Assembly: GCA_949825045.1 (NCBI GenBank)
Contig: OX463809.1
Span: forward strand, 523,501-587,500
DNA length: 64,000 nt
Direction of reading: 5' to 3'
DNA from: Argyresthia goedartella
Taxonomy: Eukaryota > Arthropoda > Insecta > Lepidoptera > Argyresthiidae
A program made the position numbers and the translations under genes. Under the pieces are notes generated by a model, which was not told the DNA's origin, did not search any database, and worked only from the letters and a program-made list of their open reading frames with translations. Numbering within the stretch: position 1 is the first letter of the stretch; each line of letters opens with the position of its first letter. Below are positions 23,326 to 33,032 of this stretch, one piece after another.

Positions 23326-26013
23326 TTATTCGTCAATAAATTCTGACACTGAGTAGTATGCTTTGCTTAGGAGGTACTTTTTAACCTTTGTTACAAAGAT
23401 GTTTAGTATGTTGATGGATTTTATCTCCACTGGTAGTTTATTAAATAAGGTAGGGCCCATACCCTTCAATGATTTGCTGGTTTTAGCAAGACGACTGGTC
23501 GCACAATACAAGTCGTGGGGCCGTCGAGAAGAATACCTACGGTCTGGGTTCTGGAAGCTTGGGTACTCCGATGGGTTCTGCCTCACATACTTCAGTACTT
23601 CCAAGATGTACATAGAGGGTAGTGTGAGAATACCTAGCTTAATGAAGAGTTCCCGAGCCGGGGTGTCGTTAGGTACTCCGGCAATTCTACGCACTGCACG
23701 TTTCTGAATGAGAAATGGTCTGTCGCGTTCAGCAGCCATTCCCCACAAGTCTATACCATACAAAAGTATCGAATGGAAGTAGCCATAGTATGTAGTTAGT
23801 AAGTGCTCTCTAGACAGAGTAGGTGAGAGTCTCGATAGTGCATAATACGCACTGTTTAATTTTTTGCACAAAGAGTCAATGTGGTGAGTCCACTGCAATC
23901 CTGCGTCAAAAGTGAATCCAACAAAGCGAACAGTGTCGGTGGCAGGCAGAGTGACCCCGTTCACTACGAGTGGAACCTGGGGAGCCCCACCTACGTTGCG
24001 CAACGAGAATCTCAGTACCTGGGTCTTATCAAGGTTTAGTAGCATGCCATTTACTGTGAACCATTCAGTTAGACATAGGGTAATCGATTGGAGGTGTTTC
24101 TTTAATTCAGCCTCATCTTTACCGTCCACGATAACACAGACATCATCAGCGTACATCAGGGACTTGGCTGTTCCGGAGACGATATGGGGTAGGTCGTTCA
24201 TCAGGATGACGAACGTGGTATTCCCTACGTTGGACCCCTGCGGCACTGATCTATCCCCGACCAGACCGGGTTCAGAAACTTCACCGTCTATCACCGTGAT
24301 CTGCGTCCTGTCAGCGAGGAAGGACATAAATAGTTGGAGAGTTAGGCCACGTACTCCATAATGTTCCAGCTTGGCTCCAATAAGAGAGTGATCAATAAGG
24401 TCAAACGCTCGTGACAGGTCGCAGAACACAGCCGCCACGTGGCGTTTTCGTTCCAGCAGTTCGAGCACCTCTCGATGCAGTACGCGTGCGCAGCCCACCG
24501 TGGACCGGCCGGCCTTATAAGCATATTGGTGTTCCGAAAGAACTGAATTTTTATTCAAAAAGTTAATTAGCCTCTCACACAAGCCCATCTCAAATATCTT
24601 CGAGAAGGTTGGAACGAGAGAAATAGGTCTGTAACTTTTTATTTCCGTCTTGTTGCCTTTGCCTTTCCATATGGGAACCACTTTTATTCGCTTCAGAGAT
24701 GAAGGATAAGTGCCCTGGGAGGCGCATTTATTGAATAAATCGCATAATATAGTTAGTGTACTTAGAGGTAGTTTGCATAGGATGTCACATGGGAAGTCGT
24801 AGATGTCTTTAGTAGACTTTTTTTTGATTTTTTTAATGATGCAATTTAGTTCAGGTACTGTAAACGGGACCAAGAACATAGATGCAGATATGGTAGGTAT
24901 GTTCGTACTCAGTAGTCTTATGGCCTCATACACATTAGGTCTTAGTGGTGTATCTCGTACTATAGATAGGTAGTATTGGTTAACCTTAGTTGCCAGTTCT
25001 CGTGCCGAACCTGACGGACCAACAACACTTCGTTGCAAGACAGCCAGTGGGTTGCTACCTGGGCCTTTGCACGTCTCCATCTTAATTACATTCCAGATAC
25101 TCTTGGACTGGTTAGAACTACTATCTATTAAGTTGTTAATGTACTCAGATCTAGCCTTCCGAAGCATAATATTGTGCTTACATTTAAAATCAAGAAACAA
25201 AGTCTTAATATCATTGTTGAGTGGGTAGGTATCTTTATATAATTCTAGCAAGGATAAAATTTCATTTTGTTTATGCAAGTTATCATTCTTCCATCTAACA
25301 TCTAACCGACACTCAGGCACCTTCCTTAGCGGGCAATGATTGTGGAATAATTGCACGACCGTATTCATAAATGTGTCAAAACTTTCAATTTTATTATAAT
25401 TCAATAGGTTCATGTCAATATTAATATCATTTAAAAATGTCGTCAAATTATTTTGCGATGTTATTCGCTTCTGTACATGTCTTACTTCATTCAATTTAGA
25501 GTTGTATATAATTTGGATATAAATACCTTTATGATCAGACAGATGCGTATCTGCCGGTGACGTTATCACGTTGTTGCGATCCAAATCTGTATAGACCTGG
25601 TCCAAGCAGGTCGAGGAGGCACCCTGCACTCGTGTAGGGAAGTTCACCCTCGAGGACAGGTTATACTGGGCACATAGATCCAATAACTGACGTTTAGGGC
25701 TCGATGTTATTAGCAGATTTACGTTAAAATCACCTACTAGGAGAATATTGCATTTCTCATGAATGATAAAATCCATCAATGACCTTAGTTGCTTTAAAAA
25801 TATCTCGAAGCTAGCTTCCTCAGTGTTAGAACGATATACACATATTACCAGTAAATTAAAGTAAACACATTGTATAGCCGTAAATTCACAGTGGATTTCA
25901 ACCGAGAAATCACGAATATCGGGCCTATCAATAACATCGATTGATTTGTTTACATAAATGCACACACCACCATGCTCGCGCGTGGGCCGGCAATAACTGG
26001 ATAACAATTCATA
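23326..26013 (-). pseudogene. LINE-C ORF2, endonuclease end and RT
   Basis: Larger part of ORF2 of a jockey/CR1-like LINE. It resumes after the DIRS element inside the endonuclease (REHGGVCIYVNKSI, VGDFNVN, LSDHKGI) and contains the RT with FCDLSRAFDLID, RSVPQGSNVGNTTFVILMND and the catalytic YADDV, then a full C-terminus ending SKAYYSVSEFIDE. No stop or frameshift seen in about 900 codons. The N-terminal part is at 31856-32254. Excising 5836 bp (the DIRS element plus one ATTAAT) keeps the two parts in the same frame, giving about 1031 open codons. Confidence 0.9.
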
Positions 26014-26019
26014 ATTAAT
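26014..26019. other. Left ATTAAT junction of the DIRS element
   Basis: ATTAAT stands at both outer junctions (here and 31850-31855) and once inside the internal complementary region (31430-31435). The LINE-C target would hold it once. This is the pattern expected of tyrosine-recombinase integration using a shared core, rather than a cut-and-fill duplication. Confidence 0.75.
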
Positions 26020-26226
26020 CATACTTCGCACTCAGTCCTCGAGATTGGTATAGAACCTAGAGTATATACATATATGTAATAAGTACACAAGGTAGTACCG
26101 CCTAGGTTACACCACTCTCCACTGTAGTTTAGATTATTTTTATTTTATTTTTATTTTTTATATGTGGGTAGTTGCTGTTTCCCCTCCTCGCGCGTGTTAC
26201 CCTGCTCCGCACCACGAGGCCTCAGT
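26020..26226 (+). repeat. DIRS left inverted terminal repeat
   Basis: Complementary to 31601-31849. The outermost bases differ from the right end (catacttcgcactcagtcc here against an extended right end), so each end has its own extension, as in DIRS1. Confidence 0.85.
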
Positions 26227-26314
26227 CGCTTTTTAGTGTTACAACCACTCGGTCGCTAATTTCGTTAAAAAAAAAAAAAAAAAAAAAAAAAGTATTTGAA
26301 CATTTTATTACGAA

Positions 26315-26453
26315 ATGCCTAAAAGAAGTCACGCGGAAAGACTCGAACGTGCCAAACGAAAAGTGAGACGGTTAGAAGAAAAATATAAAAGTGATGAAGA
26401 CGTGCCAGCTACGCAGTTACATACTCCGCCGCTGGTTATGGAAACCCAACCTG
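26315..26453 (+). CDS. DIRS gag, exon 1
   Basis: Begins with ATG at 26315, shortly after a run of about 25 A. It encodes 46 residues rich in basic and charged amino acids (MPKRSHAERLERAKRKVRRL), a likely helical N-terminus, and ends PPLVMETQP plus one base of the next codon. The sequence g|gtaatt follows, a usable 5' splice site. Joining to 27123 keeps the frame and connects to the long gag frame, which otherwise lacks an ATG at its start. The exon is inferred from splice signals and frame continuity only. Confidence 0.7.
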
Positions 26454-27122
26454 GTAATTATTAAACCATTTAATTTATACATAAAACGGTAATGTACGGT
26501 GCTAAATACCTACGTATTTCTTCCTATAAAATCTACTCTCGGAAAGTCGTTGGGGCTGCTCCATGATAAATTCTCCAAAACATAGCTAGCTTAAAAGTAT
26601 GCAATCAGAACGGTCGCTGGGGCCGATTCGACGCATACAACGCTGCATCGTTCTTATTAAATTAGGATAGTCAGTATGTAAACAGAACGGTCGCTGGGAC
26701 CGATTCCATACATACATCGATGGATAAGCACATAATTATCTATAATAATAGAATAGAATAATATTACTTACGGGATTTTACCTAATGTAATCAGAACGGC
26801 CTTTGGGGCCGGTTCGACACATTATTATATAATACAATAATAATAGTACTTATCGATTTATATATTTTTTTGTCAAAACCATGTTATCAGAACGGTCGTT
26901 GGGGCCGCTTCGCCACATGCTGACAGTTAACGATGTTTAACAGTAATGTAATCAGAACAGCTGTTGGGGCCGATTCGCCGCATTCTCACATCTAGCAATG
27001 TTGTTTAACATTTCGAGTCAGTAGCTGAAATAGTCGTTGTAACTTTGTACGCATCAGAAAAGTCATTGGGACTTCTTCATCGTACTTTGAATAATTACAA
27101 CCATGAATCTCTTTTTTTTCAG
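26454..27122 (+). other. Probable intron in DIRS gag with hairpin repeats
   Basis: 669 bp starting gtaatt and ending in a strong pyrimidine tract and AG (tctcttttttttcag). Phase 1 on both sides. It is full of stops and holds seven copies of a 35-38 base hairpin-forming repeat (see separate entry). Confidence 0.7.
26541..27083 (+). repeat. Seven dispersed hairpin repeats in the DIRS intron
   Basis: Repeats at about 26541-26565, 26601-26636, 26679-26713, 26785-26822, 26881-26918, 26946-26983 and 27049-27083. Consensus core is cagaacggtcgttggggccg followed by attcg and acat. Each is self-complementary: in the fourth, gaacggcc pairs with ggccggttc around a 5-base loop and atgt with acat outside. 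Spacing is irregular (about 60-110 bases), unlike a tandem satellite. Confidence 0.85.
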
Positions 27123-28327
27123 CCATACCAACTCAACATCATTTACTAAGCCCCGGAGATTGGTTTAATGGCACAGAAGATTATAACAGTTATTACGGAC
27201 AGTCAGTCGAATATGATAATACTTTGTGGGACAATAACACTCAAATTTATGGTGAAGCTTCAGCATCGGTACATGAATCGGTTCATCAGTCAGAATCGGT
27301 ACCAAATCCCATACCGGCACCTGGTACACCTGTAGCCACTACCTCAGAGCAAAATATAGGTCAAGCCCAGACGTCTGAAACCCAATTACCCCCAGATGTA
27401 CCCACAACTATTGTACCTACTATAAGTCGCGATTTGGAACAAACCACTACCAACACAGATAGGCCCGATACAAATATATCACCAGTTAATGAACCCATTG
27501 CTCTAGATGAGGATCTCTTAAATATCCTGGGTGACGACCCTACAACATCCGTTGTATATGGTCCCGAAATAAGACCAGAACTAGAAACTAGATTTCGCCA
27601 CATTGTAACAAATGGCCTTAACAAAGAACAGCGTAAGGAAATAATTGCCAAATATCCCTTACCAATTAATTGCCAAATAATTGGCGCACCTCAAGTCAAT
27701 CCAGAAATGAAAACGCCTATCCCGCCAACCGTTGCCAACAGAGATAAAGGGATCGAACTGAAGCAAAAACAGATGGCCAGTGCTATATCATGCCTGGGTG
27801 AGATTATCACTACCATGCTGAGCACAAAGGATAGAGATAATCAATTACTGCAAAAATCTATGGACGCCGCTCGCTTACTTTGTGATCTACAGCATGGGAA
27901 CTCAGTCACAAGAAGGAACTTTATTCTATTTAGCCTTAAACAAGATAAAAAGGAACATCTAAGCAATACCAAAATAGATACATTCCTTTTTGGAGAAGAC
28001 TTAGGCAAAACCCTGGTTGCAGCCAATGCGGTAAATAAATCAGCCGCTGAATTAAGAGCGCCACAGAAAAAATCAAATTCATACTTGGTCCCAAATTCAA
28101 ATCACAAGTCTTTAAACCGGAGGGCTCCGCCGGTGCGCAGACCACCGGCTACGCGAGCACCAGTCGTGGGAGCGAGGAACTACGAGTCTGCGGGTTGGCC
28201 GCGCCAACAGCCGTTCCCACCCCCGCCGCCGCCGCCACCGCAGCACGCGCACTCATCGCGGACCTCACGTCCGCGCCCGCCGCCGCCGCCGCCGCCACCA
28301 CACCAGCGCGGCCGCCGCTGGTACTAG
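27123..28327 (+). CDS. DIRS gag, exon 2
   Basis: Main part of the gag-like protein; with exon 1 it gives 447 residues. After a low-complexity acidic and T/P-rich N-terminal region comes a conserved core (LNILGDDP, LETRFRHIVTNGLNKEQRKEI, YPLPINCQIIGAPQVNPEM, NRDKGIELKQKQMASAISCLGEI), the typical pattern of DIRS-like gag proteins. The C-terminus is basic and proline-rich (two runs of 8 P) and ends RGRRWY. No zinc knuckle is seen, as usual in this group. The proline-coding GC tract is also read in the RT frame, shifted by one base. Confidence 0.85.
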
Positions 28328-30207
28328 ATGAAACTACTACAGTTAAGTACGCAGGTCGTTTAATGCACTATTATTCACAATGGTTGCGTATAACCGATGA
28401 TAAAACAATTCTTAGTTGGATAAGAGGATATAAAATAAATTTTGACGCAAGTATTGTTCAACCTTTACCTCCGACACCACCGATATACACACAACCTGAA
28501 ATTCTACAATTCAAAGAGATAATCGCAAATTTAATACACATTGGTGCTATTTCAGAATGTGAACCAATTGCAGGCCAATTTTTGTCAAATATTTTCTTAA
28601 TCCCTAAATCCAATGGAAAGATGAGATTTATCCTTAACCTTAAAAAACTAAATCAATTCATAAGTACTCAACATTTTAAATTAGAGGATCTCCGCACAGC
28701 TTTAAAACTAGTGACAAAGGACTGTATGATGGGTACCGTAGACTTGAAGGACGCATATTTTTTATTACCGATACATAAGGAATCTCGAAAGTACCTACGG
28801 TTCTCGTTTCACGGAAAAATATATGAATTTCAAGTCTTACCCTTCGGTTTGAATACAGCCCCGTTTGTTTTTACAAAACTAATGAAACCGGTCACTAAAT
28901 TACTACGCACCGCAGGTTTTTTATCAACTCTGTATTTGGACGATTGGTACCTATTAGGACGTACAATCACAGAATGTCGACATAATATTAACATTACTCG
29001 TAAATTACTTACTTCTTTAGGTTTTCTTATTAATGAAAATAAAAGCTCGCTTTCTCCTTCGACATCATGTAAATTTCTTGGTGTTATTATAGATTCTGAA
29101 AACCTGGAAGTTCGTTTACCGAGAGACAAAATAATTCGTATAAAAACAGAAATAAACAACTTTATGAAATTAAAACGATGTAAAATTAGGACATTCGCTA
29201 AATTGATAGGTTTATTAGTGTCAGCATGTACGGCTGTAGAATATGGATGGCTATACACCAAAGAGCTAGAACGCTGGAAATACCTTAATTTACGTAACCA
29301 GGATGATTACCATAAGTACATTGATATCCCTACGTCACTATTTCCTGATTTACATTGGTGGTTAAATGTCATAGACAACTCCTCACGACGCATCAGAAAC
29401 GATGACCATGACCTCGAAATATTCTCTGACTCCTCAACTAAAGGGTGGGGGGGGGCGTGCAATGGTGAAACAGCCAGCGGGCAATGGTCAAATGACGAAC
29501 AAAAGTTACATATCAATGAGCTCGAATTGCTTGCAGCTTTTATAGCTTTAAAGATATTTGCAAAAGAATTGCATCACTGTCAAATATTATTGCGCATCGA
29601 TAATACCACTGCAATCGCTTATATCAATCGTATGGGGGGAATTCAGTTCCCTCATCTCACAAGTGTGGCGCGAAATATTTGGCAGTGGTGTGAAAATAGA
29701 AATATCTACATATTTGCATCGTATATCAGGTCATGCGATAACACTGTCGCTGACGCTGAATCGCGAAGAATCCATCCTGATATTGAGTGGGAATTATGCT
29801 TTTCAGCGTTTAGTACACTCGTAGAAGCATTTGGTCAACCAAGCATAGACTTGTTTGCAAGTCGAATAAATAAAAAATGCTCTCGATATATTTCCTGGCA
29901 AAAAGATCCGGATGCTTGCGCCATAAACGCCTTTACGGTCTCTTGGTCAGCGGATAATTTTTACGCGTTTCCGCCTTTCTCAATGATTTTAAAAACTATT
30001 AAGAAAATCATATCGGATAAAGCTTGTGGTATTTTGGTTGTTCCTTATTGGCCAACTCAACCTTGGTACCCACTTTATAGTTCCCTCCTAAAATCGGAAG
30101 TAGTGATGTTTTTGCCTAGCGATAACGCATTGATTTCTCATTCTAGCAATCAACGGATACAGCCCTCACTTACCCTGGTGGCAGGAATCTTATCCGCGAA
30201 GCAATGA
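28195..30207 (+). CDS. DIRS reverse transcriptase-RNase H polyprotein
   Basis: Copies the element's RNA. The frame is open from before 28195 and overlaps gag by at least 133 bp in the -1 frame; the first codon of the open stretch is TTG and the first ATG is near 28363, inside LMHYYSQW, so frameshifting from gag is likely. RT motifs: FILNLKKLNQFI, VDLKDAYFLLPI, LPFGLNTAPFVF and catalytic YLDDW (about residue 247 of the frame). RNase H: EIFSDSSTKGWGGA, INELELLAAF, RIDNTTAIAYINRMGG. The C-terminal third (QPSIDLFASRINKK, PPFSMILKTIKKI, VVPYWPTQPWYP) is the region related to DNA methyltransferases in DIRS1-like elements. Uninterrupted. Confidence 0.92.
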   Translation: MAAPTAVPTPAAAATAARALIADLTSAPAAAAAATTPARPPLVLDETTTVKYAGRLMHYYSQWLRITDDKTILSWIRGYKINFDASIVQPLPPTPPIYTQPEILQFKEIIANLIHIGAISECEPIAGQFLSNIFLIPKSNGKMRFILNLKKLNQFISTQHFKLEDLRTALKLVTKDCMMGTVDLKDAYFLLPIHKESRKYLRFSFHGKIYEFQVLPFGLNTAPFVFTKLMKPVTKLLRTAGFLSTLYLDDWYLLGRTITECRHNINITRKLLTSLGFLINENKSSLSPSTSCKFLGVIIDSENLEVRLPRDKIIRIKTEINNFMKLKRCKIRTFAKLIGLLVSACTAVEYGWLYTKELERWKYLNLRNQDDYHKYIDIPTSLFPDLHWWLNVIDNSSRRIRNDDHDLEIFSDSSTKGWGGACNGETASGQWSNDEQKLHINELELLAAFIALKIFAKELHHCQILLRIDNTTAIAYINRMGGIQFPHLTSVARNIWQWCENRNIYIFASYIRSCDNTVADAESRRIHPDIEWELCFSAFSTLVEAFGQPSIDLFASRINKKCSRYISWQKDPDACAINAFTVSWSADNFYAFPPFSMILKTIKKIISDKACGILVVPYWPTQPWYPLYSSLLKSEVVMFLPSDNALISHSSNQRIQPSLTLVAGILSAKQ

Positions 30208-31160
30208 CAAGACGAAGCACTCCAACAGTTGCGTTAGACATCATGATTGCATCATTATCTCAAAATTCTTTAAATCAATATGATGTTTATTTAAAAAAAT
30301 GGTGGATTTTTTGCCAATCTAAAGGTATTAATATCTATGATTCGTTCATACCAAATATTATTGAATTTTTTACCAAAATGTATAACGATGGAAATCAATA
30401 CGGCTCAATGAACTCGTGCAGATCTGCACTATCGCTTTTACTGGGCCCTGAAATATTAAATAACGATCTAATTCAAAGGTTTTTCAAAGGTGTTTTTCGC
30501 CTTCGACGTCCTTTACCAAAATATAACTCTACTTGGGACACTAACCTTGTTTTAAACCATTTAAGCGAATGGTTCCCTAACGAAGACTTGCCACTTGAAA
30601 AATTATCAAAGAAAACTATTACCTTGATGGCTTTAACTACAGCCCATAGAATGCAAACGCTTTCCCTAATTTCAATCCAGAATATTGAAGTTAATGAATC
30701 CCAAGTGATAATTAAAATTCCAGATGAAATCAAAACAACTAGATTAGGGTCTAAGCAACCACTTTTAATTCTACCATTCTTTTCTCAAAAACCTAGTATT
30801 TGTCCGGCTAAAACTTTACTATCCTACTTAGAGAAAACAAAAGATTTAAGAAAAAATCAAAAACTATTTATTGGTGTGAAAAAACCCTATAATAGTGTTG
30901 GTGCGCAAACCCTTAGTCGCTGGGTTAAGAAAACGTTAGATGGAAGTGGTATCGATATTAGAACGTTTTCTGCTCATAGCACGAGACACGCGAGTAGTTC
31001 ACGAGCTTATAAATTAGGAGTTAATCTAGACACAATCCGTAATACGGCAGGCTGGAGCGAAAGCTCTCACACATTCGGAAAGTTCTATTGTAGAACAGTT
31101 ATAAATAAAAACAATGATTCATTAGCTAGAGCAATTTTGAATGATAACTTAAATAACTAA
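30204..31160 (+). CDS. DIRS tyrosine recombinase
   Basis: 318-residue recombinase that integrates the circular DNA intermediate. Start ATG overlaps the RT stop as ATGA (30204-30207), suggesting termination-reinitiation. The N-terminal SAM-like core-binding region spans about residues 15-105. Catalytic residues by motif: R149 (TAHRMQT), H258-x-x-R261 (HSTRH), H289 (SSHTFGKFY) and nucleophile Y295. The protein ends 23 residues later, as usual. All expected residues are present, so it may be active. Confidence 0.93.
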   Translation: MTRRSTPTVALDIMIASLSQNSLNQYDVYLKKWWIFCQSKGINIYDSFIPNIIEFFTKMYNDGNQYGSMNSCRSALSLLLGPEILNNDLIQRFFKGVFRLRRPLPKYNSTWDTNLVLNHLSEWFPNEDLPLEKLSKKTITLMALTTAHRMQTLSLISIQNIEVNESQVIIKIPDEIKTTRLGSKQPLLILPFFSQKPSICPAKTLLSYLEKTKDLRKNQKLFIGVKKPYNSVGAQTLSRWVKKTLDGSGIDIRTFSAHSTRHASSSRAYKLGVNLDTIRNTAGWSESSHTFGKFYCRTVINKNNDSLARAILNDNLNN

Positions 31161-31353
31161 GTTTATATGTTAACTTATCTTTCACTATAACTTTTTCAGT
31201 TTATGTTAAAAAAGAATAATATTGAGAATTGTATTTTTTGTTTGGATGATTATATCTTACTAAATTGTAACTAGTGATTGTTTTTTATGAATAATAAACA
31301 ACTTAACTAAATAATTTCATTGTTTTGACGATATTTCCCATCACTCTCAAAGT

Positions 31354-31510
31354 CTACCTTGTGTACTTATTACATATATGTATATACTCTAGGTTCTATA
31401 CCAATCTCGAGGACTGAGTGCGAAGTATGATTAATGATTAAACGAACTTACCTTGGTAGTGAAGTTCTATCATAATCATACGAAGCACTCAGTCCGAAGA
31501 GATTGGTATA
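31354..31510. repeat. DIRS internal complementary region
   Basis: 31354-31429 is complementary to the left end (26020-26095), 31430-31435 is ATTAAT, and 31436-31510 is complementary to the right end (about 31775-31849). It is therefore the reverse complement of what would form if the two ends were joined through ATTAAT, the template expected for completing a circular DIRS intermediate. Confidence 0.88.
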
Positions 31511-31600
31511 ATTCTCCCACCCTGCCCATTTTTATTGGTCCCCATAGACATGGGAAATATGTCAAATTATCAGGCAGTATATTGCAAACTCTAAAAACTA

Positions 31601-31849
31601 ACTGAGGCCTCGTGGTGCGGAGCAGGGTAACACGCGCGAGGAGGGGAAACAGCAACTACCCACATATAAAAAATAAAAATAAAATAAAAATAATCTAAAC
31701 TACAGTGGAGAGTGGTGTAACCTAGGCGGTACTACCTTGTGTACTTATTACATATATGTATATACTCTAGGTTCTATACCAATCTCTTCGGACTGAGTGC
31801 TTCGTATGATTATGATAGAACTTCACTACCAAGGTAAGTTCGTTTAATC
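31601..31849 (-). repeat. DIRS right inverted terminal repeat
   Basis: Complementary to 26020-26226 from actgaggcctcgtgg (31601) to ctataccaatctc, then a right-specific extension of about 65 bp that ends gttcgtttaatc at 31849. Confidence 0.85.
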
Positions 31850-31855
31850 ATTAAT

Positions 31856-32254
31856 TATATTCACATGTTTTGCTTCGTCAACTTTTAACCAGTGCTCCGA
31901 CATGAGAAGAATGTCGCAGGGATATTCAGATTGCGTATGATGTTCAACATTTGGAGTTTTATTTCTTAGGGATTGAACATTCTGATACCAGATTCGTAGG
32001 GTCTTGCCAGAGGTGGGTTTACTGGGTGCTGATGGTGCTGGCTGTGATGAAGGTGCAACAGGACTGGTGGTGAGTAAGATGGGAGCGGTGACCTTAGGGC
32101 ATCTTGGCGAGATTGGCCGCGGCGTGGTCAGTGGGGGCGGCGAGGGGTGAGTCTGCTCGTCGCTCAGTGAGCTGTTCCCCCCGCTGGTCAACGCGGGGGC
32201 GGTGGAGAAACCAGTCAACGAACCTGACTCGCGGGGGCCATACCGACGCATCAC
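31856..32254 (-). pseudogene. LINE-C ORF2, N-terminal endonuclease part
   Basis: Beginning of the LINE-C ORF2 frame: LRIWYQNVQSLRNK (first endonuclease motif with catalytic N) and LLMSEHWL (catalytic E). It is cut by the DIRS element just after HVNI. The open frame overlaps the end of ORF1 by 161 bp in a different frame; the initiating codon is uncertain. Confidence 0.8.
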
Positions 32255-33032
32255 TAAAGGTTTCGTATAGTCCCTCTGGAAAGCCGATAATAAATGAGGC
32301 GTGCCTAGTTGACTTTATCACTCGTTTCTCTACGAAATAGTCATTGGATTTGGCCACTTTGTTTAGGAATGTGTGTATATTTGCTTCTGTTGTCTCGGGT
32401 TTAAAGGCCCACGCTTGTATATATTTAAGCTGTTCCACTGTTTGAATTTCATTGTCAGGGGTACCTGTACCTACAGTGATTCGCGCTTTAGGTCTGCGCT
32501 TCTTGTGTGATACGGTTTTCCAACTATCATTGTCGTCATGTTGCATGATTAGCGGGTTGGGACTGCTGAGCTTAGAAGTCGCATTGGGGATGACACTATT
32601 AGAGGGTGCTGTTACTGGAGGACTTGGGGCTGCTTGTGGTGTCTCGTGGTTGGCTGTTGCTATTGATTTCAAGGGCAATGATGCCCTCTTTTTCGGTTGC
32701 AGCTGTGCGCGTGCCTTTGTAGACACGGCATTGGGAGTATTGCGTTTCGTTTGTCGGCTGTCGTGCTCGCTGACGGCCGGCTTCACTGATTGGGCGGCAG
32801 TGGTCACAGCGGTACTGGGATTGGCTGGGTGCTGCTGCAGTACGGCCGCTTGCGCAGCGGTTTGAAGTGTGGCGGATTGTTTAGGTACACTAACGGATTT
32901 CAGCACACTTATTTCTTCCTTTCGAGCACTAACACATGCAATAAGAGAGCGAATTTGTTGCTCAAGTGGTAATATAGCACTTTTCACTGCTTTATTTAGA
33001 GCATCTAAGTCGGGATTAGCCATTTTTACCAT
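32094..33032 (-). CDS. LINE-C ORF1 protein
   Basis: 312-residue ORF1 (RNA-binding partner of the LINE enzyme). The ATG at 33032 is in a good context (acaATGg). The N-terminus has a short helical segment (ALNKAVKSAILPLEQQIRSL), followed by a long low-complexity S/T/P/A-rich and basic region, SWKTVSHKKRRPKARI, and a C-terminal RRM-like domain (VEQLKYIQAWAFKPETTEANIHTFL, FIIGFPEGLYETFSDASVWPPRVRF). No zinc knuckle. The frame is uninterrupted. Assignment rests on position upstream of ORF2 and overall composition. Confidence 0.8.
   Translation of the reverse strand: MVKMANPDLDALNKAVKSAILPLEQQIRSLIACVSARKEEISVLKSVSVPKQSATLQTAAQAAVLQQHPANPSTAVTTAAQSVKPAVSEHDSRQTKRNTPNAVSTKARAQLQPKKRASLPLKSIATANHETPQAAPSPPVTAPSNSVIPNATSKLSSPNPLIMQHDDNDSWKTVSHKKRRPKARITVGTGTPDNEIQTVEQLKYIQAWAFKPETTEANIHTFLNKVAKSNDYFVEKRVIKSTRHASFIIGFPEGLYETFSDASVWPPRVRFVDWFLHRPRVDQRGEQLTERRADSPLAAPTDHAAANLAKMP

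Larger units (their letters stand above)
26020..31849 (+). mobile_element. DIRS-like tyrosine-recombinase retrotransposon, apparently complete
   Basis: 5830 bp inserted in LINE-C ORF2. Order: left inverted repeat, gag in two exons, RT/RNase H frame, tyrosine recombinase frame, internal complementary region, right inverted repeat. No DDE integrase and no protease are seen, and terminal repeats are inverted, which defines DIRS1-like elements. All reading frames are open and all terminal parts are present, so it may be autonomous. Confidence 0.93.

Noticed and set aside
23363..24361. Plus-strand open frames over LINE-C ORF2 and similar ones over BEL1 pol
   Set aside because: Shadows on the strand opposite to clear RT and integrase motifs.
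26535..27085. CRISPR-like array in the hairpin repeats
   Set aside because: Repeats are imperfect, irregularly spaced, inside a eukaryotic retrotransposon intron, and no cas-like gene is present.
27224..27226. TTG at the beginning of the long gag frame as the true start
   Set aside because: The frame is open further left to the splice acceptor at 27122, and exon 1 supplies an ATG in phase.
26014..31855. ATTAAT as an ordinary target-site duplication
   Set aside because: The element encodes a tyrosine recombinase and no DDE integrase, and the same six bases occur in the internal complementary region, so crossover at a shared core is the better reading.
32452..32865. Plus-strand open frame opposite LINE-C ORF1
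   Set aside because: Antisense shadow of a real coding region.
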